The translations under genes and the position numbers were made by a program. From IMG/VR virus record IMGVR_UViG_3300031976_001113, positions 1-25,628 of that record: DNA of 25,628 bases. The stretch is one strand, 5' to 3'. Positions within the stretch are counted from its first letter, which is position 1, and every line of letters begins with the position of its first letter. The DNA is from a virus. This document shows, one piece after another, positions 1 to 6,991 of this stretch. The notes under the pieces are model-generated. The model saw only the letters and a list, made by a program, of their open reading frames with translations, did not search any database and was not told the origin of the DNA.

Positions 1-278
1 GATTTGGCGGCTTCGCCTGCCTGCTTTTGGGCACGCGTCTGCGCCTCCGATTGCTCGGAGAGGTGGCTCAGGTTGAAGGCGGCCTTGCGCGCCTCAACGG
101 AGGTGTTGGCCAAGCCCGACGCCGCCTGCCCGGTCGCGGCAGATACATCCCGCGCGCCGTCAGCCACGCCTTTCTCTGCCGCACGAAGGCGGTCAAACTC
201 GCTGGACGAAACTCGGAGCTGCCCGACCAGGCCGGACCCGTCGCCATTGAGGCGAACGCCGACGACGACATCGCTCAT
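1..278 (-). CDS. Tail tape measure protein, N-terminal fragment (cut by window edge)
   Basis: The first 92 residues of a protein that runs off the left edge. It opens MSDVVVGVRLNGDGSGLVGQ and continues into an alanine-, glutamine- and glutamate-rich stretch that looks helical and coiled-coil forming. This is the usual beginning of a phage tape measure protein, which sets tail length and is threaded inside the tail tube. The ATG at 278 overlaps the stop of the upstream chaperone frame by four bases (ATGA), as expected for the gene after the tail assembly chaperone pair. The position after tail tube and chaperone genes is the main support; the conserved core of the family lies outside the window. 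Confidence 0.75.
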   Translation of the reverse strand, partial: MSDVVVGVRLNGDGSGLVGQLRVSSSEFDRLRAAEKGVADGARDVSAATGQAASGLANTSVEARKAAFNLSHLSEQSEAQTRAQKQAGEAAK

Positions 279-661
279 CGCTTGGCCCTCGCAAACTCAT
301 CCAGGGCAGCGCCTTCCATGATGCGCAGATCGAGGAACATGGGCGGTGTGAGGGCAATGCCCATCATCTGGGCCACTGACGGGATAACCGAATAGTCGAG
401 GCCGAGGCGCACGCCGGTCATGGCATGGCGAGCCCATTGCGTTCCGAGCGACAGGAAGAGGCTGAAGGGCGTGGCCTCATCGGGCGCAAGTTCCAACTCA
501 CGACTCTCTGCCGCCATCCGCTCTTCCATCCATGCGGGCATGATCGCGGCCTGGGTCAAAATATCGTCAGCCTTCTTCCTGACGCCGCCACGCCCGCTCG
601 CCCAGGCGCGCGCAGCGGCTTTCAGTTTCCCGCGCGAACCTCGGCGCGGCCGGCACGGCAT
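275..661 (-). CDS. DUF1799-like tail assembly chaperone, frameshift extension
   Basis: An open frame of 128 codons between the chaperone and the tape measure. The block with QWARHAMTG and GLDYSVIP followed by a hydrophobic segment resembles DUF1799 phage proteins, which occupy this tail-gene position. The first ATG (661) lies inside the upstream chaperone gene, overlaps it by 40 bases and has no convincing ribosome site. The frame is -1 relative to the chaperone and joins it exactly at a GGGAAAC heptamer. It is therefore probably made as the C-terminal half of a chaperone fusion (about 245 residues), like lambda gpG-GT. Independent translation from 661 is the alternative. Confidence 0.7.
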   Translation of the reverse strand: MPCRPRRGSRGKLKAAARAWASGRGGVRKKADDILTQAAIMPAWMEERMAAESRELELAPDEATPFSLFLSLGTQWARHAMTGVRLGLDYSVIPSVAQMMGIALTPPMFLDLRIMEGAALDEFARAKR

Positions 662-1011
662 GCGCCATAAGCCTTCATCACGCCGTTGAAGGCGTTGGGA
701 ACATTCAACAGCTGACGCAGATGCTCATCGCTGAACTTCAGCGGCTCGCCATTTTCGGCCCCGACACCGCGCCAGTCCGCTGCGATCCGCAGCACGACCT
801 TGGCCGCTTCCTCGCTGGGCGCCGACACCGTGCCATTGGCCACGTCCAGCTTCTCGTTCGCGCCGACTGACAGGATGAAGGCCTGATGCTCGTCTTCCGT
901 GAGGATACGGAACCGCATCTCGAACCGGTTTTCGACGACTTCGCCCTCTTCGGACACGCCGGGGAAAGTGACCGGCCACCAGACCAGAGGCGCGGCGGTA
1001 ATTTTGAACAT
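622..1011 (-). CDS. Tail assembly chaperone (gpG-like)
   Basis: A 129-residue protein beginning MFKITAAPLVWWPVTFPGV. The ATG at 1011 is chosen because AAGGGA lies eight bases upstream; a longer frame to 1080 has no such signal and an unphage-like N-terminus. The pattern (beta-rich start, acidic middle, short helical end) and its place between tail tube and tape measure match phage tail assembly chaperones, which bind the tape measure during tail assembly and are not part of the virion. The 3' end carries a -1 slip site, so two products are expected: the short form here and a roughly 245-residue fusion. Sequence similarity within this family is weak, so the call rests mostly on context and the frameshift. 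Confidence 0.75.
   Translation of the reverse strand: MFKITAAPLVWWPVTFPGVSEEGEVVENRFEMRFRILTEDEHQAFILSVGANEKLDVANGTVSAPSEEAAKVVLRIAADWRGVGAENGEPLKFSDEHLRQLLNVPNAFNGVMKAYGACRAGRAEVRAGN
625..631 (-). promoter_or_regulatory. Programmed -1 ribosomal frameshift site (GGGAAAC)
   Basis: On the minus strand the chaperone frame ends GCG GGA AAC TGA. The last G of GCG plus GGA AAC forms G GGA AAC, a canonical X XXY YYZ slippery heptamer in the correct register, immediately before the stop. A -1 slip gives GGG AAA CTG AAA and enters the downstream DUF1799-like frame. GC-rich sequence follows; GCCGC (615-619) could pair with GCGGC (584-588) about five bases after the heptamer, which is a plausible stimulator. 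Lambda uses the closely related GGGAAAG in its tail chaperone. Confidence 0.8.
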
Positions 1012-1124
1012 GCTGTGGTCCCTTGGTGCTGGTGGATAGGCAAGGGTCGCGGCCCCGCCGATCCGATGTCTTGGCTCCACCAGCCGGCCCGGACGCCGGT
1101 ATTGGCTTCATGGCCTCTCGGTAT

Positions 1125-2063
1125 TCAGGTTGCGGTGATGGTCAGGTCGGCCGCGCCGCCGTCAACGGTGTGGATCAGCGACAACGTCCACATGAGGATG
1201 TCATTTTCCTCGCTTTCGGCGATATCCGCGATCTGGACCTTGGCTGAGGCGAGGTTGAGGATATTGCCCGCACCCAGCCCATGGGTAAGGCTGAAGGCGA
1301 CAAGATCATTGGCGCGCAGACGAGAAATATAGTCCTTCGCCGCAATGTCGGGAGCCTCGATCACCAAGGTCGATGTCATGGAGTGATTGCCGCGTCGCAC
1401 ATAGCGCGAACCGACCAGATTGCGCAGCGCGACATCGACGCCCGCTTCCGCGCGCCAGCTGCGCGTCACGGCCGAATAGCCGTCGAGCGATACGGTGGTG
1501 TTGTCGACATTTACTTCTTGCGGCCGCTTCCAGCGCGTCAGAACCGGCGCGGTTGGGGCGCTTTTGTCGAACGGCGTGGCCGTGGGAATAAGGCCGGTGA
1601 ACTGAAGCGTGGCAAAGGGATAAGCGCCAGCGGTGTAATCGAGCGAGAACGTCCCGACAGCGCCGACCGTCTTGCGGCGCTGATCAGCCATGTAATCATG
1701 CTGGGTCAGCGAAGTGCCCGCAACACCGGGCGCGGCGAAGTTCTGAACGGCACTGGCGCCGGCCGACAGCACGGCCGCCGCCATGCCGCAGGCTTCCAAC
1801 AGTTCCATCCAGGCGGGCGCGGTGCCTGCCGTGCCAGAGCCGGCCAGCTCAACTTCATAGCTCATCGTGCGGCGTTCGTTCGTGGCGGCCGACGCCCGCG
1901 CGCCAAAGACGCGCTGGTCAAGGTTGCGCTCCAGCCGGTCACTCTCGACCGGCTTGGTCGAAAAGTTCCGGGTGAGAATGGCATTCGCCGCAGCCGTGGG
2001 GGCGGCGTCGGTGCCATATGTCGTTTCCTTTTTGGCCAGCAGTACCTTGGTGGCATCAACCAT
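1125..2063 (-). CDS. Major tail tube protein
   Basis: A 312-residue protein starting MVDATKVLLAKKETTYGTDA, the typical opening of tail tube proteins of non-contractile Mu-like and related siphophages (the KKETTYG block is characteristic). The start at 2063 is preferred over the ATG at 2072 because AAGGAGG sits nine bases upstream of 2063 but directly abuts 2072. The body is rich in predicted beta strands with motifs such as ERRTMSYEVELAGSG and a central ACGM segment. It should polymerise around the tape measure to form the tail tube. There is no sheath gene in view, which fits a flexible siphovirus tail. The 113 bases downstream of the gene contain only GC-rich sequence before the chaperone. 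Confidence 0.85.
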   Translation of the reverse strand: MVDATKVLLAKKETTYGTDAAPTAAANAILTRNFSTKPVESDRLERNLDQRVFGARASAATNERRTMSYEVELAGSGTAGTAPAWMELLEACGMAAAVLSAGASAVQNFAAPGVAGTSLTQHDYMADQRRKTVGAVGTFSLDYTAGAYPFATLQFTGLIPTATPFDKSAPTAPVLTRWKRPQEVNVDNTTVSLDGYSAVTRSWRAEAGVDVALRNLVGSRYVRRGNHSMTSTLVIEAPDIAAKDYISRLRANDLVAFSLTHGLGAGNILNLASAKVQIADIAESEENDILMWTLSLIHTVDGGAADLTITAT

Positions 2064-2295
2064 TTGCGTCATCCTCCTTGTCCGACGCGACCGACGCGCC
2101 GCTGGCGTCGCCGGTGCCGGCAGAGGCCCACGCCTCCGGCTCTACATTGGGATCGGTCTTCTTCAGTTCGGCCAGTCGAGCAGCCCGCAACGGACCGGCG
2201 ATGGGCAGTCCCCACTGGTCCAGTTCGTTGCCCGCAGCGTCTCGGGGGCGCGGCTGCGTCGGGTTTGCCTGAGAAACCTTCGCCTGGCGGGTCAT
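2056..2295 (-). CDS. Small hypothetical phage protein before the tail tube gene
   Basis: A 79-residue protein beginning MTRQAKVSQANPTQ. The start at 2295 overlaps the previous stop (ATGA) and has AGGAAGG upstream; a longer frame to 2343 runs back into the gp37-like gene. It is hydrophilic, with a basic, proline-rich N-terminus, a central QWGLPIAGPLRAARLAELKK helix and an acidic tail, and has no cysteines or membrane segment. It overlaps the tail tube start by eight bases, so the two are probably translationally coupled. I do not recognise a family. A small tail accessory protein is an inference from position only. Confidence 0.6.
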   Translation of the reverse strand: MTRQAKVSQANPTQPRPRDAAGNELDQWGLPIAGPLRAARLAELKKTDPNVEPEAWASAGTGDASGASVASDKEDDANG

Positions 2296-2714
2296 TGACT
2301 TTCCTTCCTGATGTGCCGAGATGTCGTAAGCCTCACAAGCCAAGCGACGCGGTATCCCTCAGCGGAAAGCAGCCGGCCGCCGCCATATTGCGTAGGCGCA
2401 CTCGCCTCCGGGTGCGTCCACAACACCAGCGCATCGATCACCTTGTCGACCTGCTCCTTCAGCGCATCATCGACCATGTTGTCGCCTCGCGCCCGCGCCT
2501 CGACCACGACGATGACACCGAACTGCTCTGCCAGCTTCTGGTCCAGCGCCCGCGTGCCAAGCCCGTTCGGCGCCGCCGAGTCGGCTTCCGGCACCACGAA
2601 GAACGAGGGGGAGGCGCGCGGGGCCTCCGCAAGGCTGGCCCATTCGAGCAAGCCGGATACGTTCCGAAGGCCCGCCTGTTCGAGCCGTGCGACGATGGGC
2701 TTTTGAGAAATCAC
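2292..2714 (-). CDS. Gp37-like tail terminator / head-tail joining protein
   Basis: A 140-residue protein with the gp37-family pattern: an N-terminal helix (VARLEQAG), a hydrophobic beta segment (SFFVVPEAD), a second strand (FGVIVVVEARAR) and a terminal strand (YRVAWLVRLTTS). In Mu-like phages this gene follows the virion morphogenesis gene and precedes the tail tube gene, as here. The role assigned to the family is capping the tail tube or completing the head-tail connection. It overlaps both neighbours by four bases. The family call is made from pattern and order rather than strong identity. Confidence 0.7.
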   Translation of the reverse strand: MISQKPIVARLEQAGLRNVSGLLEWASLAEAPRASPSFFVVPEADSAAPNGLGTRALDQKLAEQFGVIVVVEARARGDNMVDDALKEQVDKVIDALVLWTHPEASAPTQYGGGRLLSAEGYRVAWLVRLTTSRHIRKESQ

Positions 2715-3238
2715 GCCGGGCCTCCAAACAGACCGCGCAGAAAGTCGGTCATCACTTCAATCACGGTGCGGCGCTCATCCGGGCCAAAGCCCACATATTG
2801 GCGCTTGGGCATCACCACCTTGGCGACCAGGCGCCCGCCAAAGGACAGGGCCTTGCCTTTCCGGGGCGTGATGGTGCCGCCTTCATTGTGGATGCGTGCA
2901 TATTTGGCCGGTCCCGCCGTTTTCAGCACCCCGACCTGGGCGAAGTTCGATCCGAAGTCGGGCACGATCGCGTTGAAGAGAAAACCTTCCTTGCGGAGCA
3001 GCGGACGACTCGCATCCTTGACATTGATCGGCGCATCCGGGTCGATGCGACGCTTTTTCCAGGGCACGCCGAAGGGGTCGCGCTCCTGGGCAAAGCGGTC
3101 GCGGACATGGTCCATCCACTCCTCTGCAATTTCGCCCATCGGTTGGCGCAGGTCCGTACCGGCCTTCACCGCGCGGGATAGCGCCGCGTCGAGTGCGGCA
3201 TCATCCATCTGGATGGTGACGTCGAAACCCGCGCCCAT
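2711..3238 (-). CDS. Phage virion morphogenesis protein (gpG/tail completion family)
   Basis: A 175-residue protein matching the phage virion morphogenesis family (PF05069-like). Features seen: an N-terminal helix with alternating charge, EEWMDHVRDRFAQERDPFG followed by PWKKR, a central SRPLLRKEGFLFNAI segment, a YARIHNEGG motif, and a C-terminal QYVGFGPDE motif followed by a helix. The blocks W, LRKTG-like, IHNEGG and R-x-Y-VG are hallmarks of the family, which takes part in head completion or head-tail joining. The ATG at 3238 overlaps the upstream TAA (TAATG). Confidence 0.85.
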   Translation of the reverse strand: MGAGFDVTIQMDDAALDAALSRAVKAGTDLRQPMGEIAEEWMDHVRDRFAQERDPFGVPWKKRRIDPDAPINVKDASRPLLRKEGFLFNAIVPDFGSNFAQVGVLKTAGPAKYARIHNEGGTITPRKGKALSFGGRLVAKVVMPKRQYVGFGPDERRTVIEVMTDFLRGLFGGPA

Positions 3239-3960
3239 TAGTAGCCCTTCAACCCATCCGGGTAGGCGCGCCGACCCGGCGCGACCAGAATATCGTCCTG
3301 ACTGGGCGCTGCGGTCGGGGCTGTTGCAGCCGGCACCGGCAGCGCGCCGGACTGGATGCGTTCCAGCATCTTCATCGACGCCTTCGCCTGCGCATCGACG
3401 CCATCGGGCGCGCCGCGAGGATAGAGTTCAGCCCGCGCGAGGTCACCCACGATCTTCTTGATGATCAGCGGCACATCGAGCAGCGGCACGGTGTAGCGGG
3501 CGGCGATATGCGCGTCCGCCACCGCCTGCGCGTTGATCAGCGCACCGACCAGCAACCCCCGATCGATGAAGCCTTTGCCGGTGTCGGTCATCGTCATGAC
3601 CTCTTCCAGGGTGAAGCGCTCGATGAAATCCGCGATCGACAGATAGGGCGCACCGCCGTCGGGCATCGCCCAGGCCATGTCGATGACCGCGATCTCCAGC
3701 TCGGTTTCCACCCGCTGCCCATCGGCATCGTCGGCGATGGCGGTGATGAGGTAACGCTCGCCATCCGTTCCCCCGGAGATGGCGAGCGTTACGGCGCCGA
3801 CAAAAAGCTGGGGCACGACTCCCAGCTCCGCCGCACCCGCGACCAGCCCTCTGGCCGCGACCTCAACCGAGTGCAACTCCGTCACGGTCGACACCCCGCT
3901 GAAGGTGATCGGACGGTGCAGCACCTCGGAAGGCTGTTTCAGGATCGTTTCAGGGCGCAT
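3238..3960 (-). CDS. Gp36-like protein (DUF1320) with an extra N-terminal beta domain
   Basis: A 240-residue protein in two parts. Residues from about 100 to 240 look like Mu gp36/DUF1320: PYLSIADFIERFTLEEV, then a helical region with VADAHIAARYTVPL and LARAELY. DUF1320 proteins are typically near 140 residues. The first 95 or so residues form a separate beta-rich unit with LAISGGTDGERYLITAIAD and RVETELEIAV, which resembles small Ig-like fibre or tail adaptor domains found beside head-tail connectors. gp36-type proteins act at the head-tail junction. The start at 3960 has GAGGG upstream and lies nine bases after the preceding gene. The domain fusion is unusual; the identity of the N-terminal part is tentative. 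Confidence 0.75.
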   Translation of the reverse strand: MRPETILKQPSEVLHRPITFSGVSTVTELHSVEVAARGLVAGAAELGVVPQLFVGAVTLAISGGTDGERYLITAIADDADGQRVETELEIAVIDMAWAMPDGGAPYLSIADFIERFTLEEVMTMTDTGKGFIDRGLLVGALINAQAVADAHIAARYTVPLLDVPLIIKKIVGDLARAELYPRGAPDGVDAQAKASMKMLERIQSGALPVPAATAPTAAPSQDDILVAPGRRAYPDGLKGY

Positions 3961-3969
3961 GTCAGCCCT

Positions 3970-4512
3970 CTACTTGCCCGCCGTCTTTCTGCGGGTCGGC
4001 TTGGCCTCGGCTTCCGGCTCGGCCTGCTGCCCCTCGCTGGCGGTTGCCGCGTCGTCACCGTCATCGGACTGCGTTTCACCTGCCGGCCGCTTCGCTTCGG
4101 CCTCCGGCGCTTCGGGGCGCTGCGCCAGCCGCCCCTCTGCGCGGCGAATATCCAGTTCGGCCAAAAGCTGATCGTTCGAGAAATCGGCCAGCACGACCGT
4201 CGCATTGTCCGGCAGCCCTTCGCCGACGAAGAACACTATACCGCCGAGCGCCTCGATCGCGCCGGTCAGGGCGTAACGATCGGTCACCGCCACCACGGAA
4301 ATCGGCGGATTGACCATGCCCAGAGCGCTCAGCCCTTCCCAATTCAGCGGGCAAGTCACCTCCGCACCGCTCGGTTCGATCGCTTCCATGCGCAGCAGTT
4401 CAGCGGCGCGATCGACCGGCAGCGCAACCACCGCGCCAACGCCAATCGGTTTGCGCTGCCCGTCCGCACGGGGCAGGCCGCGCACCGGCATCTTCAGTTC
4501 ATAATTCTGCAT
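3970..4512 (-). CDS. Hypothetical structural-region protein with acidic/basic tail
   Basis: A 180-residue protein beginning MQNYELKMPVRGLPRADG. The ATG at 4512 has GGAG seven bases upstream; an in-frame ATG at 4524 lacks a site. Residues 1 to about 120 are mixed alpha/beta with a RYALTGAIEALGGIVFFVGE segment. The last 50 residues are low complexity, rich in Glu, Ala and Lys, and end in a basic TRRKTAGK. The gene lies just downstream of a strong terminator behind the capsid gene, so its expression may need read-through or its own promoter. I do not recognise the family; head or connector accessory is only suggested by position. Confidence 0.6.
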   Translation of the reverse strand: MQNYELKMPVRGLPRADGQRKPIGVGAVVALPVDRAAELLRMEAIEPSGAEVTCPLNWEGLSALGMVNPPISVVAVTDRYALTGAIEALGGIVFFVGEGLPDNATVVLADFSNDQLLAELDIRRAEGRLAQRPEAPEAEAKRPAGETQSDDGDDAATASEGQQAEPEAEAKPTRRKTAGK

Positions 4513-4529
4513 CACAAACTCCATTCAGG

Positions 4530-4564
4530 AGAAAACTGGCGGAGGCAGGGCAAGCCTCCGCCAG
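4530..4564 (-). terminator. Rho-independent terminator after the capsid gene
   Basis: On the minus strand an 11-bp perfect stem, CTGGCGGAGGC with GCCTCCGCCAG, encloses a seven-base loop and is followed by TTTTCTCCT. The arms are 4536-4546 and 4554-4564 on the plus-strand numbering. It starts 17 bases after the capsid stop codon. It is the clearest intrinsic terminator in the window and probably limits transcription beyond the capsid gene. Confidence 0.85.
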
Positions 4565-4580
4565 CCAGGGCCGCGAAGGA

Positions 4581-5510
4581 TCAGCGCGCGCCCTGGAACA
4601 GGAAGCCAGCATCGGCGCCGACCAGCTCGGCCGAGAACTCGTCCAGGACGTCATTCTTCCAGCTGCGAATGTCGCCGTCCCAGCGGGCCGGCTCGACCAG
4701 CGGATGGCCGCGCAGGCGATAAGTGTAGCCATAGCTGGGCAGCGGCATCTGGCGCTGACCGGCAGGCGGCACCCAGGCGAGGATGGCTTCGGTCCCCCAG
4801 ATGTCGACCGTGGTCCCGTCCGCCTGGTCGTAGATACCATCGCCCGCCACGACATTCTGCACATCGAAATAGGTCTGCAGCATGGGGATGGTGATGGTGG
4901 AAGAGGTCGTGTGCTTGAAATGCTCGCGGATGCTCTCGTTCTTCTGCAGATCGGTTGCGAGACCGCCGGTCAACACCAGCGTATTGGGCCGACGACCGAT
5001 GCGGGCGCGGATGGTTTCCTTGGCATCCAGCACCTGGACCAGCGTGTCGCAGGTCGGATCGGACCACTTGTCGGCGCCCGTCAGCGCGGCTTTGTTGGTT
5101 GCGGCATAGGAGGCGGCATTCCGTGCCACCTCGGCCTGCTGGATTTCCTTTTCCATCGCGATCACCGCCAGGACCGTATCGACACCGACCTGAAGGAGAT
5201 CGATGCCAGGAACCTCGCCGGCTTCCTGCTGATGCTCGATCGGCGTGACGGCCGACAGCGCTTCCTGATGAAGGCTGACCGCCTTCCCTTCATAGCCGAA
5301 CTCGAGCGCTGCAATCTGCGCGCCGGGCGCGCGGCGGGTCCGACGACGACGGAAGGAGGAACGGTCGAATTCGATCCGCTTGGCCGCGCGGGTCGGCATA
5401 TCGACCTCGGGAAAGAGGATATGGCCGATAAAGCCGGCATTGGTGTAACCGCGCGCGTGCTGGGTCAGGATCGGGTCGACGACGCGCAGCTGAGAGCCAT
5501 TCATGGACAT
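4581..5510 (-). CDS. Major capsid protein
   Basis: A 309-residue protein with the layout of the major capsid proteins of B3/D3112-type transposable siphophages: the opening VDPILTQHARGYTNAGFIG, a LFPEVDMPTRAAKRIEF block, an arginine-rich loop, a central EIQQAEVARNAASY helix and a C-terminal domain with YTYRLRGHPLVEPARWD. It should form the HK97-fold icosahedral shell. It lies after protease/scaffold and decoration genes in the conserved order and is followed by a strong terminator, consistent with high expression and separate control. The start at 5510 (ATG TCC ATG) could instead be the second ATG at 5504. Confidence 0.85.
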   Translation of the reverse strand: MSMNGSQLRVVDPILTQHARGYTNAGFIGHILFPEVDMPTRAAKRIEFDRSSFRRRRTRRAPGAQIAALEFGYEGKAVSLHQEALSAVTPIEHQQEAGEVPGIDLLQVGVDTVLAVIAMEKEIQQAEVARNAASYAATNKAALTGADKWSDPTCDTLVQVLDAKETIRARIGRRPNTLVLTGGLATDLQKNESIREHFKHTTSSTITIPMLQTYFDVQNVVAGDGIYDQADGTTVDIWGTEAILAWVPPAGQRQMPLPSYGYTYRLRGHPLVEPARWDGDIRSWKNDVLDEFSAELVGADAGFLFQGAR

Positions 5511-5593
5511 AAGGGTAGACCTTTCACTGGAAACAGGGTGGGAGGCCGTTGCGCCGCCTGTGCAAGGTCAGGCCGCCTCCCTTGGGCAGTATC

Positions 5594-5616
5594 CGGGCGG
5601 CCATCATCGCCGCCCG
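5594..5616 (-). other. Hairpin between decoration and capsid genes
   Basis: Perfect inverted repeat CGGGCGGC / GCCGCCCG with a seven-base spacer, beginning five bases after the decoration-gene stop on the minus strand. No T-run follows, so it is more likely an RNA-stabilising or processing hairpin, or a weak attenuator, than a full terminator. Confidence 0.5.
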
Positions 5617-5620
5617 ACCT

Positions 5621-5956
5621 TCAGAACTTGAGGAGCACCTCGATCTTCTGGCCGTCCGCCGTGGCGGCGGTGACCGCGTAACCGAGGATTTCACCGGCAC
5701 CGGCCTGGGCGATGGCCTTGCCATTGGCGTCCGACTTGACCGGCCCCCAGGCCGCGATGGCACCACCCACCTCGACAATGGCGGTGCCGACGACATCGAC
5801 GGCCAAAGCCTCGCCTGCGGCGGCAGGCGTCTGCGAAACGCCGAGCGCCTTGGCGCCGGCCGCACAATGCGCGCCGGTTCCAAGACCCACGAACCGGGCT
5901 GCCGCGACGGCCACCGTGGCGATGGCGGAAAAGGTGAAGATTGAATTTTTCTGCAT
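5621..5956 (-). CDS. Capsid decoration protein (DUF2190-like)
   Basis: A 111-residue, Ala/Gly/Val-rich protein starting MQKNSIFTFSAIATVAV. It has the profile of DUF2190-type head decoration proteins: an N-terminal strand pair, a GAHCAAGAKALGVSQTPAAAG segment, a DVVGTAIVEVGGAIAAWGPV beta core and a C-terminal DGQKIEVLLKF strand. Such proteins bind the outside of the capsid lattice and stabilise it. Its place between protease/scaffold and major capsid protein is the standard one. AGGA eight bases upstream supports the start. The hydrophobic beginning is not read as a signal peptide, because the family shows the same composition. Confidence 0.8.
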   Translation of the reverse strand: MQKNSIFTFSAIATVAVAAARFVGLGTGAHCAAGAKALGVSQTPAAAGEALAVDVVGTAIVEVGGAIAAWGPVKSDANGKAIAQAGAGEILGYAVTAATADGQKIEVLLKF

Positions 5957-5992
5957 GGTTCAGTCCTGCTGGAAGGTGAGCGAAGGGAGGCT

Positions 5993-6493
5993 TTAGCTGT
6001 CGGCCTGGGCGCGCTTGACAGCGTCGAGCCATGACAGGCCGGGATTGGCCTGCTGCAAGACGACGGCGCGGGCGTGGAGATCAGCCTGCTCGGGATCGAC
6101 ATTATAGCCTTCCGGCGCGGCGAAGCTGACATAGGACTTGTCGCCGCCGGGCTTCTTGCCATGCTCGCCGAACGAGACGAGCGGCACAGCACTCTCGAAC
6201 AGCTTTTTGAGCGCGATGGCGGGAGCCATCTCACCGGCCTCGCCGAAACTTACGACAGCGGTGGCATCGAGATGGTCGAGAACCCCGATCAGCAGCCCCT
6301 TGCCAGCCGGGGCAAGCTTGCCGGCGGCGGCCAAGCCCTCAGCGAAGCTGACATTACCGTCATGGACGGCCTTCAAGGCAGAGGCCTTGGTCGCCTCTTC
6401 CCGCTCGGCGATGGCCGCCTCGCGCTGCGCCAGCGACTGTTCACGATCATTGAGCGCGGTTTCCCGCTCGGCGAAGCTCGCTTCTTTCGACAT
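5993..6493 (-). CDS. Internal-start scaffold protein (Mu gpZ-like)
   Basis: An in-frame ATG at 6493 inside the protease gene begins MSKEASFAERETALND, exactly where the protease domain ends and the coiled coil starts. GAAGAGG lies six bases upstream, a better ribosome site than the one before the full-length start. This would yield a 166-residue scaffold alone, as known for Mu gpI/gpZ. It is supported by sequence position and the known Mu precedent, not by direct evidence of expression. Confidence 0.6.
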   Translation of the reverse strand: MSKEASFAERETALNDREQSLAQREAAIAEREEATKASALKAVHDGNVSFAEGLAAAGKLAPAGKGLLIGVLDHLDATAVVSFGEAGEMAPAIALKKLFESAVPLVSFGEHGKKPGGDKSYVSFAAPEGYNVDPEQADLHARAVVLQQANPGLSWLDAVKRAQADS

Positions 6494-6967
6494 ATCTGCC
6501 TCTTCGGTGGATGGAAAATCGATGGTGGCGACGCCCCGGTCATCGCCTTCGGAAAACTGGACCGTGCCCAGCCCCTTGATGCCGGGCGCGGCCGCACCCA
6601 GGAAACCGATATGCTTCAGATACCAAACGCCAGGCTTCGGATTGGCGGGGTGCGCAGGCGGGTAGAAGCGGGCCGACACCTTGGGAAAGCGGCGCGCCCG
6701 CACCATTTCCGCGAAGCTCGGCTCGATATCGGAAGGCGTGGCGACCAACTCGCCACCCTGAAGGGCAAGCCCTGCAACCCAGCCATAAGCCGGATCATCA
6801 AGACGCGGATGGCCGACTACCAGCGGCGCCGGATCAGCGGAAGCATCATAGGCGGCAGCTGTCGCCGCCATCATTTCTTCGGTGAAGGAAACCTCGACAC
6901 CTTCGTTCGAGGTGAACTTGCCAACACGAGCAAGGCGAATGGTGGGGGGCGTCTGATCCATGACCAC
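5993..6967 (-). CDS. Mu gpI-like head maturation protease with C-terminal scaffold
   Basis: A 324-residue protein. Residues 1 to about 150 match the Mu gpI-type protease domain, with the blocks VVGHPRLDDPAYGWV (around 50-64) and VSARFYP (around 97-103), the likely active-site region. Residues from about 159 onward are scaffold-like: a long charged coiled coil (ERETALNDREQ, AQREAAIAEREE), then a helical C-terminus with PGLSWLDAVKRAQADS. In Mu the protease and scaffold share one gene and the scaffold is made from an internal start; the same arrangement is visible here. The protease processes the prohead. The ATG at 6967 is followed by a second ATG at 6961; neither has a strong ribosome site. 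Confidence 0.85.
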   Translation of the reverse strand: MVMDQTPPTIRLARVGKFTSNEGVEVSFTEEMMAATAAAYDASADPAPLVVGHPRLDDPAYGWVAGLALQGGELVATPSDIEPSFAEMVRARRFPKVSARFYPPAHPANPKPGVWYLKHIGFLGAAAPGIKGLGTVQFSEGDDRGVATIDFPSTEEADMSKEASFAERETALNDREQSLAQREAAIAEREEATKASALKAVHDGNVSFAEGLAAAGKLAPAGKGLLIGVLDHLDATAVVSFGEAGEMAPAIALKKLFESAVPLVSFGEHGKKPGGDKSYVSFAAPEGYNVDPEQADLHARAVVLQQANPGLSWLDAVKRAQADS

Positions 6968-6991
6968 CGGATAGGCGGGGCGGACCAGGGC

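Noticed and set aside
1281-3461. Long plus-strand open frame (over 700 codons) opposite the tail tube and connector genes
   Set aside because: It is antisense to four genes with recognisable families, is arginine- and proline-rich, and has no motif or ribosome site. High GC makes such frames common.
3508-4722. Long plus-strand open frame opposite the gp36-like and capsid genes
   Set aside because: Composition is unlike a protein (Arg/His/Gln-rich) and the minus-strand genes explain the interval.
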